A DNA stretch of 64,000 nucleotides from Crambe crambe. Lineage: Eukaryota > Porifera > Demospongiae > Poecilosclerida > Crambeidae. Positions 54,413 to 64,000 of the stretch are shown here, one piece after another. The stretch is from contig OZ004585.1 of the NCBI GenBank assembly GCA_963924555.1, positions 633,488-697,487 of the forward strand, in the 5' to 3' direction. The notes beneath the pieces are model-generated. The model saw only the letters and a list, made by a program, of their open reading frames with translations, was not told the DNA's origin and searched no databases. The translations under genes and the position numbers were made by a program. Every line of letters begins with the position of its first letter. Within the stretch, counting starts at the first letter, position 1.

Positions 54413-54871
54413 ACAAAATGGCTAACACCAAGTCATTGCCATAATAATTATAATAGCTATTATTTTACTTTTGTACATTCTCTCCATATCTTCCTACCTA
54501 TAGGCATATTTAAAATGTGTGTTTTTCGCCAGTTTTAGCTACAGTGAAGTAGTGCTTCAGCAGATAGTTCACGTGGGCTGATCTCTGCTGGCACTGCGTG
54601 TGCTGCATTTGCCTCTTTGAAGAAAACAATAGCCCAGAGGGTTTTGGTAGGTTAGTAGATGACTTGAAGCAATAATAAAGTGACATTTCCAGACACAATG
54701 CTACCAAGCCAATGTGCATACTGCACACAAGACCTTAACTATTATCAAAATTAATACTACAACATTATTATAATAAAAAAATTGTGTGAAACTATGTAGG
54801 TATAGATAGCAATAATTTGGGGATAAAGCAAACAAAAATCTTGTAGAGTCACAGATAGTTGCATACCAAAG
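54413..54871. other. Space between convergent FN3 and NHL genes
   Basis: AT-rich; probably the 3' UTRs of both genes. No gene seen. Confidence 0.4.
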
Positions 54872-56573
54872 TTATTCGTGTAGTTGAAATACTTTCAGAC
54901 CATGACCATAATCAGATGTATACATCCTTCCATCACTATCAACTACTACACTAATAAGCTCTCTGAAAATTTCTTTCCTTTCTGCATCCTCACCAAATGA
55001 ATCAAGTAACTTTCCCTTGGAGTCGAACACACAAACACGGCTATTATCCTGATCAGCAACAAATACACGGTCATTATGATCGACACATAATCCTGCAAGC
55101 TTTTTAAATTTTCTCTCTTTCATGATATAATTTCCATCTATCTCTTTGATGCATTTTCCATCTATCTCTTTTCCATCTTTAAAAACTCGTACACAATTAT
55201 TGCCTGTATCTGATACATAAACATTACCATTTCCGTCAACTGCCACATCACGTGGTCCCTTTAAATTTTCTAAATCAAATTCAGGGAGAGGCTTAAGATC
55301 CTCGTCCAGCACTTGGATTCTATGTTCTCCTTGATGTGCTATGTAAACCCTTTCCTTTACTCTGTCAATTGCAATGCCACAACAACCACTAAACTTCTTA
55401 TCTGCTGCATTGATATAGTCACCATCCAAGGTATATTTTAGGACAGAGTCATTGGCTTTATCTGAAATGAATAGATGTGTACCATCTGTTGCTACTCCTC
55501 TGGGACGTACTTTTTTCTCTCCTTCCACCAGGTTGAAGGACTTGATTTCCTCCAGTTTTTTAAATTCAGAATTATACTTGAAGAACTTCACATATCCACA
55601 TGTATCAGAATCCCCCACTACTATTATCGTATTATCATCAGTCACTGCTAGCATATTGGGACTTTCAACTGGTAGAAATAATAATGGTAAACAATAATTA
55701 TTTTTCTTAGAGTAGCTACTTAATTGTTATTATCACTCTCCACTATTTTGTCATTATTAGAGCATTGGTATACCTGCTAATATTCTTCATCCTCTAACTA
55801 CGCATAATATTTATAGTCTTGAAAATGGCAGAATAAGATATAACTAGCTCGAAAAAAATATGACAATGGAGTTCTTGTGTAATTTGGGGTATAGAACTAG
55901 GCCATGAAGGACAAGAAGCTAGACAATGGTGGACATTATTAGGCCAGTGTTAACGATATTCATGTTTCTGGTCAACCGCCCGCATTGGAAAATTGGCACC
56001 ACTCCAGAAGCCATTATTGCATTAATTATAGCTGAGCAGCTGCAGACTTAAAGTGCTTGTACTTGTGATGCTAGAAAATGGACATTTTTGACATGAATAA
56101 TAATGGCATAATGGATAATAACTACCGCATGGTTGCGAGGAAAAATCCTGACCAGAAACATGAATATCATTAACACTGGCCTTAGCTAAAACCTACTTCC
56201 ACCAGGAAAGGAGGGAAGAGCGAGAAGAAAGTTCGAGTGGGATTCAGAGAGAATGGTGGACAATAGCTAGTCTGGTATTTTCTGACTCATTCAGAAAGGG
56301 AGAATACTAGTAATGAATGGGGGCAGAAATATTGTCATTTGACTGCCCTTGTTCTCAGGCTTTGGACTTGGGCATAATTTCCTAGGCACCATGCAATAAT
56401 ATATTGCCCTAAGGCTAGACTAATTCTTCCTCATATGTGAAGGTATAACAGATTTTGAATATTAGACACAATAACAACTAAACTTCTGAGAGTTATAACT
56501 AAAGCTAAATTACCTTGAAGTTCATCTAGTTGATCTCTGGCCTTTTCTTGTTGTCTATCTGGAGTCTTTGGAG
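54872..56573 (-). CDS. NHL-repeat beta-propeller protein (3' part)
   Basis: Exons 56573-56514 and 55668-54872 (stop) join in phase 1. The first is a short helical, probably coiled-coil stretch (RQQEKARDQLDELQ). The second encodes 265 residues with about five NHL blades, each showing the typical pattern: RPRGVATDGTHLFISD, GCCGIAIDRVKERVYIA, GPRDVAVDGNGNVYVSD, KLAGLCVDHNDRVFVAD and ISVVVDSDGRMYTSD. NHL propellers bind protein or RNA partners and are commonly found C-terminal to a coiled coil in TRIM-type proteins. Upstream exons (RING or B-box if it is TRIM-like) were not found, so the class is open. A foldback element (55941-56183) sits in the intron. Confidence 0.8.
55941..56183. mobile_element. 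Hairpin element of about 243 bp in the NHL gene intron
   Basis: A 34-bp arm (aggccagtgttaacgatatt onward) at 55941-55974 is mirrored at 56150-56183. No coding capacity. Confidence 0.75.
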
Positions 56574-59038
56574 CTAGAAAGTGAAGAGCAAGAGAGTTTA
56601 TCAATTAATAGGTGTTCTGCTTAACCTGCTTCTATAAAAGTAGGTCAAAATGGCAGTATACCCACGTATTGGTTTTGAAACCTCGTGGTCAGGCTGTGAT
56701 CACAGCCCTCCCACTTGGTTTCTAAAACCTTGTAGATGGAACACAACCATTGCAGCTGTTGGAAACAACTAGCTTTTTCCAACATCGGGGGACTTGACTC
56801 ACTACAATTAAGGACTAACAGATTCATTAAAGTTCTAATCTGTAGTTTTCAGTTCCTAAGTCTATATCATCTTTGGCTATAGCTAGATCTGTTGTAAGAT
56901 AGGGACTCAACACAACTAATACACCTAGCACAACCATTGTGACTGATACATCTAACACAACCCTTTCACCTAACACAACTCTACGGTCTTCATCATAAAA
57001 AAGTTCCCGTTGCGTTGCCGTACAACGTTGGTAAAACACTCAAGCATTATGAAAAAACCGTGTGCGAACGCTCAAAGCAGGCGTTTGCGTTGAACGGCCC
57101 AATTAAACATAGTTGAGTTCGAAATTACTAAACGTTTTTACGGTATGAAAGCACACAGCAAAAAACGTTCATCGGCAGATCGACAGCGAGATGACCTGCA
57201 GGCAGTCTCCGAGGAAGGCCTTGAGCTCTACGTAGCTAATAATACACAGATATCGACTCATGCATGCTATAGTAGTGGTACAATTTCTTCTGCTTTCGTG
57301 TCTGTAAAGTTTCAAATCTGACAATAGAACATCATCATAGACATGGGTGGTATAGCTAGCTGTAAGTGCAGAACTAGCTAGCTAGCTAGCTCTAGTGCCA
57401 ACATAAGCTAGTCAGCTTAGAGAGATAGCTAGTCAGCCTAGAGAGATAGCTACGTATAGTTCTCTAGGCTGGCTCGCGAGACTATACGTAGCTAGTCTAT
57501 ATTAATTTTAAGCTTTAGCTACGTATGTATAGGGTTAACACGTTTTTTTCACCTACGTACATACTTCTTACCATTTCTTCGTGAACGTTGGGCACAGGCG
57601 TGCAACGCTTGATGTTAACGGTGTAGAAAATTAAACGCACGGGTGACTGTGTAGAAACTACAACGGTAAAGGCGTTCAACGCCAGTCTTACATGGACGGA
57701 ACGGGAACTTTTTTTTGCGGCCTACCGTATATACCTAGCACAATCATTGCACCTGATACACCTAGAACAACACCTAGTGCAACCCTTATGACTGATGCAA
57801 TCAACTGGTTGATATACCAACCAGTACATTCATGGTAACTAGCAAATATATTGATATGCTGCATATAGCTTGCTGAGTAGCACATTTTGTGACTATTGGC
57901 GAGGGGAAGTAGCTAAAGGAAATGAACGATCAAAGATGAAAATAATAGCAGACATGACTCCTTCCCTACACCACTAGTACCACTGTTACAACTTTGAAGT
58001 ATTAACTCATCCTGCAATTGAGAACATTATACCAAAAGAATGGACCAATTTTTGAGAGTACATAAATTTTTCTGGGCAGAATGGTCCTTACTCAAAACTT
58101 ATACCCATTTTTTCATGAATTAATTTTACCTACTTTTAATTAACCACTGATGATAGGCTATTAATTATACCACTGCTGATTCAATGGGTTATTAGCTGTT
58201 GCCTTTTGCTTACTACAAAAAGGTGAATCATTATTACAGGTACAGTGGACCTATCGATGCGGTCATTTTGGATCTCTCTCTCTCTCTATTTTGGGGTTCC
58301 ATATTATATGACAGACTATGATGATTATCCTATAGCTTATTTACTATGATAGCACTGCAATGAAGGTGCATGGTGTATGGCTTGCAGCAAGGACAGAAGC
58401 CACATACCCATAATATTATTATATTCCGCACACTTATACTTTCATGTGCTAGCTATTATAGAAAACTGAGAGATTGAGCACTATACTTCTTTTGCTATAT
58501 TATATACATATATACAAAGATCTAGGGCAATATGCACACATTTGATAGTGAGTGAGTGAGCAAGTAGTTAATAGGCTCCAACTCAATTTTGTGCTTCAAT
58601 TCCTTAGGCTAGCATATAGTAGAGCACAACACTTTAAGTTAAAAGTGCAACTATGCTAGGATATTATTGATAATTCTTAGGCTGAAGAAGTATGTTCAGA
58701 GTGCCTGAAGAGGCTCTTGGCTGTCTTGGGTTCCTCGGTTTCTTTTTGGAAGTCAATCATGGTAACTCACTAGATATATAAACTATTCAACATTAATTTT
58801 GGATTTATACTTCCCATACGCGTATTGCTACACTTATAAGATTGCATTGCAGTCCTTATTTTGGCAGATGTCTCCTTGCTGGAAAGAAGGCATCGTCTAG
58901 ACATCATTGAAGATACACAAACACATGCACACACACAACTAGTCCTTGCACATGCGCTCAAGGTAAAAAATAATTATAAACCTATCATGCTAGAGCTAGG
59001 TATAATAGAAAGAATGTTTGATGAAGTATTTGGCTTAC
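56574..59038. other. Intergenic stretch, no confident gene
   Basis: It contains one TIR element (separate entry) and imperfect repeats of an acacctagcacaac motif on both sides of it (56890-56990 and 57730-57800). A plus-strand frame at 58861-59058 has no domain features. Upstream exons of the NHL gene and 3' exons of A-prime may lie here but were not found. Confidence 0.4.
56997..57716. mobile_element. TIR element of about 720 bp
   Basis: The left end AAAAAAGTTCCCGTTGCG is mirrored at 57697-57716 with one mismatch. The interior is richer in CpG (many aacg/cgtt) than its surroundings and has no transposase frame. The flanks on both sides carry the same cacctagcacaacc-type repeat. Confidence 0.6.
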
Positions 59039-62000
59039 CAAGATTAAAGTATACTTGATGTATAACATTCCATTCTGGATTAGCATTGTTCATGAACCAC
59101 CACTCCACAACTTTCCTCAAGGCTATTTGATTGTCCGTTCGGCAAGAAACAGTAATGATATCTGTTACCGAACTAGGCAAATCTAGCAAAGATGCAACCC
59201 TAATCCACTGATCTGACAACTTTAGTAACATGTTAACAGCATTAGTGATTGTCAAGGGTTCTTGAATTTTCCCATCACCTGTACATTAGTTGAGAACAAC
59301 TTGATAAACTATAGATTTTGTATAAAACAGGCATGCATCATATTATCACAACAAATAAGTATGACTGTATTAGTATTGTAAAAAATGAAAAGCACTGAAG
59401 TATGCGTATATGAGCATGTGCACTGCCCCCAGGGGGGTGCCCCTTTAATGTTAACCTTATTTAAACTCTGGTTTAAATATCATTTTTTTTAAATTCTTAT
59501 CTGTCTATAAAGACTGCTCTTTTGCCACTCATAAAGTTGTGCTATAAATTCCTTGTTGCCTAGCCACTGTAGGGGTTTTCCCATGGAAAGCAGCTAAACT
59601 AGAAGTGGTTAGTCTTTTGTTGTACCAGTTGTAGTTCAGTGCACATGAAAGGTTTAGCATAGCTACTTCAAGCCTAGCAAGCAAGACAAGATTGTAAAAC
59701 TACAAGCATCGTGGGGAAAGTGCACATGCTCAGTTTATCTAAGGTCATCATGAAAGGAATTACAATGTAGAACATGCGAGATTATATCGTTAAATCCTCA
59801 TTCATTCAACTCCCTAGTGTGGGGCTCGCCCAAAATATTGCATATCTTTTATAGTTTAGGGGAATAGCTTCTGTTCAAGGATGGACTTAATTATGAATTC
59901 AGAATTAGCTACTAAGAAATTGGATGGATCCAATAAATTACATTACATACAAGTAGAAAAATAATAATGTTCAAGCAAAGCTTCCCATCTTAGTACTTTA
60001 GTTACTACTGTCATACTAGAGCCAAAAAATTATATGCCATTTTCTAGTTCTCAGCCATTGCTGAGGAAACAGATAGTTCAGTGAGGCCAGCAGGACGCCA
60101 TTTTCTTTTCTCTACGTAGCAATTATGTATAGATTGGTTCCCCCTTACTGGCTAGCGAGACTAGGTAGCTTATACACTTGGAAATATTAACTAACCAAGC
60201 TAACTATGCTACTTTTGGTACCTTGTTGCTCTTCTCTAGGCTTTAGTTGGCACTTCGTATAGCACCAGGGAGCAAGAAACTAGCTTCTCTTTAGCTCTAG
60301 TTCAGAACTCCGCCCTTGTGCAGGTATGACCGAAAATAATGCTCAATAATTAAAATGCCAATAATTGTTTTTCTACTTGGTATGAGGTTGCCCTTTAAAA
60401 AATTCTTCAGATAAAAAGGTAAGCAGGGATTACCCCAAAATCTAGTACTGCAGCCTCATATCAAACCAAGCCCTACACCAAGCTATAGGCAGTGGATATA
60501 AATGTAGGGCTTGGTTTGCTGCAGTACATATAGATTTTGGGGCCATCCCTATACTTACCAGAAGAATTCTTTGTGATCATAATAATAATGATCATACATA
60601 TAGGTTTGCAATGCAACTTTATAGCACATATCCTTACCTAACCATTTCATATGGTTTATAATCCCTGGAAAGATGGTATTAGTTTTTTCACACTTCATGA
60701 ATGTATCACTGTGATAAACACATGTGTGTTTTTCATCCATCATCCCACAACTGCAGTTGAATGCAATGTTGAAATTGAAACTATGGCCATTGGTGACATT
60801 TATCTTCTCCAAACATTGCAGAATAATTGAAGCAATCTGGTGATATTTAGTAGGCTTTTTCTGATCATCTGACTTCACATATACTTCAACATATGGTGAC
60901 TCAAATGCAACAGTCACAAGGCATTGAAATTCTTCAGCTCTTAACATTGCACAGTTTTTATACAAGCACATGGGATTACCAGATAGATCTCTTGGTATAA
61001 TCCATGATCGATTCAATAGACATGATATCAGCATTGGAATGAACTCATTACCTGTAGAAGGACACTTTATAATCATAGGAATAAGATTCAAATCTATAGA
61101 ATGTTTCTTTCTGTCCATTTTATTCAAAGGTTGAAGCAAGGAAGGTAAGATATATCTGGCATCATGATCAAAAGGAGCCATTATCATCAACTTAGTGAAT
61201 AATTTTAAAAAGTCATTGTCAGATATGTACTTCAATTCATTAGTATAGACTCCAATCTCATTGAGCAAGTCCACTCTGGTGACAATTGATGACTGCCAGC
61301 CACTTAAATGTTTAATCTTATCGTAGAGAGAGGAAAATATCCTTGAAAAAATTGTAATTCCTGAAAAAACTATATCAGGTAGAGCATCCTTGAAGTAAAG
61401 AACCATGTTGTGTTCTGACAGATACTGAAGTGCTACTTCGACTGTTGCTCTGTCCATATTCAAAACTTTGCCAATTTTCATACAGTGTCTTTCAACACTT
61501 AGAATAATCAAATTTGAAGAGGCAATGCATTCTTTTAATTTGAAACCAAATACATGCCATGCAAATGGGAATTTCTTGGAATCGGCGGTTACTGACATCA
61601 CACATTCAATAACACTGTAACCAGTGTCATAATCCTGTCTTTCTGGTGTTTTATAATTGAGGGGAAAAATCTGGTTTTCACTACTTGAATTCCCTAGATT
61701 TTCATGTAGGAGAGCAATTTTTTCTTGAATGTTAACATCGTCTTTGATATATGTTCCAATAACGAACAATTTAGAACATGGTGTTGCAGTTTGCAACAAA
61801 TGATCCCATTCAGTCTGATGCAACTCCTTAGATAAATCAGTAACAAAGACATAAAAAGTCACATTCCTGATAAAGATTTTCAAAAGTTCACTGAGTTTGA
61901 AAAAGTTAGATCCGAAATTAATCACATGGAGTAGTTTCGTTTTTCCTTTTGTTTGGTACTGGGACATGAAATTTTTTGTATTCTCCATGCTATCAGCTTC

Positions 62001-64000
62001 CAAAAATTGAATATCTTCGAATTTGTGTGCATCTACACTCTTTGCCAAAGTAGTTTGCTCTTCATCCAAATCTGGTGATGGCAGTCTTACATATGATGCT
62101 CCTCCTCCAGCCCCGAACGTCCTTTTCATCTTCCTCCACCACCTCCTCCTCCTCCCTTCCTCCTCCTCCTCCTCCCCTCCTCTTCCAGCTCCGAATATCT
62201 TCCTCCTCATCCTCCCATCCTCCCCTCCTCCTCTTCCTCTTCCTGACACCTCTGGTTTGGGTGCCGGTGATGATGATGAGTCTTGTTGTGGGTCTATAGA
62301 TAGTGAAGAATGTGTAGGCTCTACTTCAGACTGACTCTCGTCAAACATTGTTGAAAATGCTATGATTTCATTGTGATCATTGGTTTCCATCTTTTTAAAC
62401 ACAGCATGATTATGATCAGCAGCTCGGTAATAAATCTCGTGCTCAACTGGTGATATGGCTTTTGGAGTCATGGGTACATGTTCTTGAAGTGCTATGTGCT
62501 TAGCACTTGTAACTTCAGAATCAGAGACTCCAAAAAAGATCACTGATGCAATGCTTATGTCCAGAGAACCTTTGGCCATTGCTTCATCAAAGATATCAGC
62601 AGCTTCACCTAATAGTATGTAAGGTTAACAAAACAATGAAACCAATGAAACTTGAATGGGTCATTAGTGACTTACCTCTAGCTTTCTCTGAATCTTTTTG
62701 TTTTTGAAACCATGCTAATTCAGACTTGTTGAGTTCACTTACTTGTTGATTGCTACATTCACATGTGTTAGATTCCAACATTAACTTCTTTATGACATAG
62801 AAATGCTTTATATTTGATGCTGAGCAACTTATATATATACTGCTGTTATTGCAAGCTAATGTTAAATCAAATTCTCTTTGTTCAAGCCAACGTGGTACTA
62901 CTCGCTGAAGCTGCACATTTAACGTGGATGAAATATGGTAGTAGATATCTTCACTCAAGATGGCATCATTATATGAAACACAGTCAACTCGAATAAATTG
63001 GGAAAATTCAGTAAGTATCACACAGATACATTCATTCACTATAAATTTAAACTGATTTCGGCAATATTGAATACAAGGTTCACTATTATCAAGTGGTATT
63101 CTCCATCTTGTATTGCCAATAATAACTCCAGCTAATGCAGTTAACAGTCTTGTAAACACACCGGTAGCAATGTATTCAGACTCTGGAACAATGTACAAGG
63201 GGGATACATCACTATCTAAATGCTCCAAATCATCCTTTGTGGGTACTGGTAATATTGAAGGAACAAAATAACAAATCTCGTGTCCAGGAAGATTTATTTT
63301 GACACTCAGATGATGCTCTTCCAGAAATTCCATAAACCAGCAGTCATCAATTTTAGATGGTTTCTTTTTGAGAAGGGATGTATAAAAGCTCATAGGCATG
63401 ATTCCCTTCTCTATTAAACTTCTCACTTCCGGTTTAAGAGGTCTAGGATCATAACAAAACAAAGCTGCAAGGACTTTTAGCAAAGCTTTCGGATCTATTA
63501 TCACAAAGTTTTTCATGTTCTTTTTTTCAGATAAATGGTACCACATGATCACACCAAATTCATGAAAGTACATTAATGCAGCTTTAGGTTCCTCAACTTT
63601 GCACTCTTTGCCGATTGAAATAGCTTCATCTAAGGGGAGGATACCAATGCTGATACAAGTAGTGTTGCACATTCTTTGTAAGGCTAGTCTGAATGCTTGC
63701 CATGAGCGAGGAATTTTTGTATCTGAACACTCATTGGCACAAGTTGATATAGTGTTTCTAAGTGATTCTATTCCTGAATCAACTTCCCTTCCTGATCTTG
63801 TATTATCAACTTTGTGTATATAAGACTCTCCATGTGGATAAAGTGATATACTACTCTTGTTTTCATTGGCAAACTGACCGATATTGTGATCAATGTCTTG
63901 GAGAATTTCATCTGAAGCAGTTGCTTTATCTCTGTATGTGCCAATGATAACAGCTGCTGTAGAAGCTTTTTGGGAATCTTTTGACCTCAACTGTGGAGGT
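59039..64000 (-). CDS. Gene A-prime: tandem Roc-COR / Death protein (5' cut by window end)
   Basis: Paralogue of gene A. Exons: (beyond 64000)-62676 (Roc-COR 1 from its G4 region on), 62608-60638 (pseudo-Roc plus COR 2, 657 codons), 59278-59039 (Death-like, WIRVASLLDLP and VVEWWFMNN); further 3' exons not found. Junctions are phase 1, as in gene A. The visible part starts inside the first Roc, so the P-loop, pseudokinase and N-terminal module, if present, lie outside. In the second Roc the switch region reads INFGSN, again lacking the Asp and Gln needed for catalysis. A Gly/Arg/Glu-rich insertion of about 50 residues (plus coordinates about 62095-62250) is absent from gene A. The Death-exon donor has a small in-frame change (HQVYFNL for HQVLNL). 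Confidence 0.8.
60000..60390. repeat. Copy of a gene B intron and linker-exon repeat inside an A-prime intron
   Basis: The blocks ttctcagccattgctgagg-like, gccagcaggacgccatttt and the linker-exon relic (ttgttgctcttct, then agttggcacttcg) appear in the order seen at 3770-4170 and 37720-38120. This shows the segment is a dispersed repeat. Confidence 0.65.
60418..60560. mobile_element. Hairpin MITE of about 143 bp
   Basis: The left end (ggtaagcagggattacccca) is mirrored by the right end (tggggccatccctatactta), and the inner ctgcag blocks are also mirrored. It lies in an A-prime intron that is about 150 bp in gene A. Confidence 0.7.
62095..62250 (-). repeat. Purine-rich low-complexity coding insertion
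   Basis: On the minus strand it encodes Gly/Arg/Glu runs (GRGRGGGEDG, EEEEEEG) with a near-duplicated motif (MRRKIFGAG and MKRTFGAG). It keeps the frame within exon 62608-60638 of A-prime. Gene A has no equivalent. Confidence 0.8.

Overview
The window looks like animal nuclear DNA, most likely from a demosponge resembling Amphimedon. This is inferred from gene content, not from a search. It is AT-rich and has many short spliceosomal introns. It carries one gene conserved across animals (a CLASRP/SWAP-type RS splicing factor), together with Death-fold, Roc-COR, NHL and FN3 proteins. It is dense in foldback elements and microsatellites. No bacterial features, tRNA, rRNA or CRISPR array were seen.

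Layout: two head-to-tail copies of a unit of about 35.6 kb. Unit 1 spans about 0.4-29.5 kb and unit 2 about 31.1-64 kb, running off the end of the window. Each unit holds, in order: a minus-strand Death-domain gene whose first resolved exon ends in a 2A ribosome-skipping motif (B 2.0-5.6 kb; B-prime 35.9-41.3 kb); a repeat-rich stretch of about 7 kb with no clear gene; the 5' part of the CLASRP gene; an NHL-repeat gene (a relic at 19.2-19.4 kb in unit 1, largely intact at 54.9-56.6 kb in unit 2); and a large minus-strand ROCO-type gene (A 22.5-29.5 kb; A-prime 59-64 kb, cut by the window end). Unit 1 keeps CLASRP to its stop codon but with three frame breaks. In unit 2 CLASRP is truncated and an FN3 receptor gene with disabling lesions lies next to it.

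The most interesting content is the A and B gene pair. A encodes a sponge/cnidarian-type N-terminal module, a degenerate kinase, an intact Roc GTPase plus COR, a second Roc-COR that has lost its P-loop and switch residues, and a Death-like domain. B encodes a Cys-rich leader ending in DVETNPGP, a Death domain and a string of short symmetrical phase-1 linker exons; B-prime adds a second Death domain. One linker exon is a coding minisatellite that has exactly doubled between the copies (12 versus 24 units). The architecture suggests a Death-fold signalling set, perhaps immune or cell-death related; that function is inference.

Exon boundaries were worked out by hand from splice motifs and phase agreement. 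5' ends are often unresolved, and intergenic stretches are described as seen.
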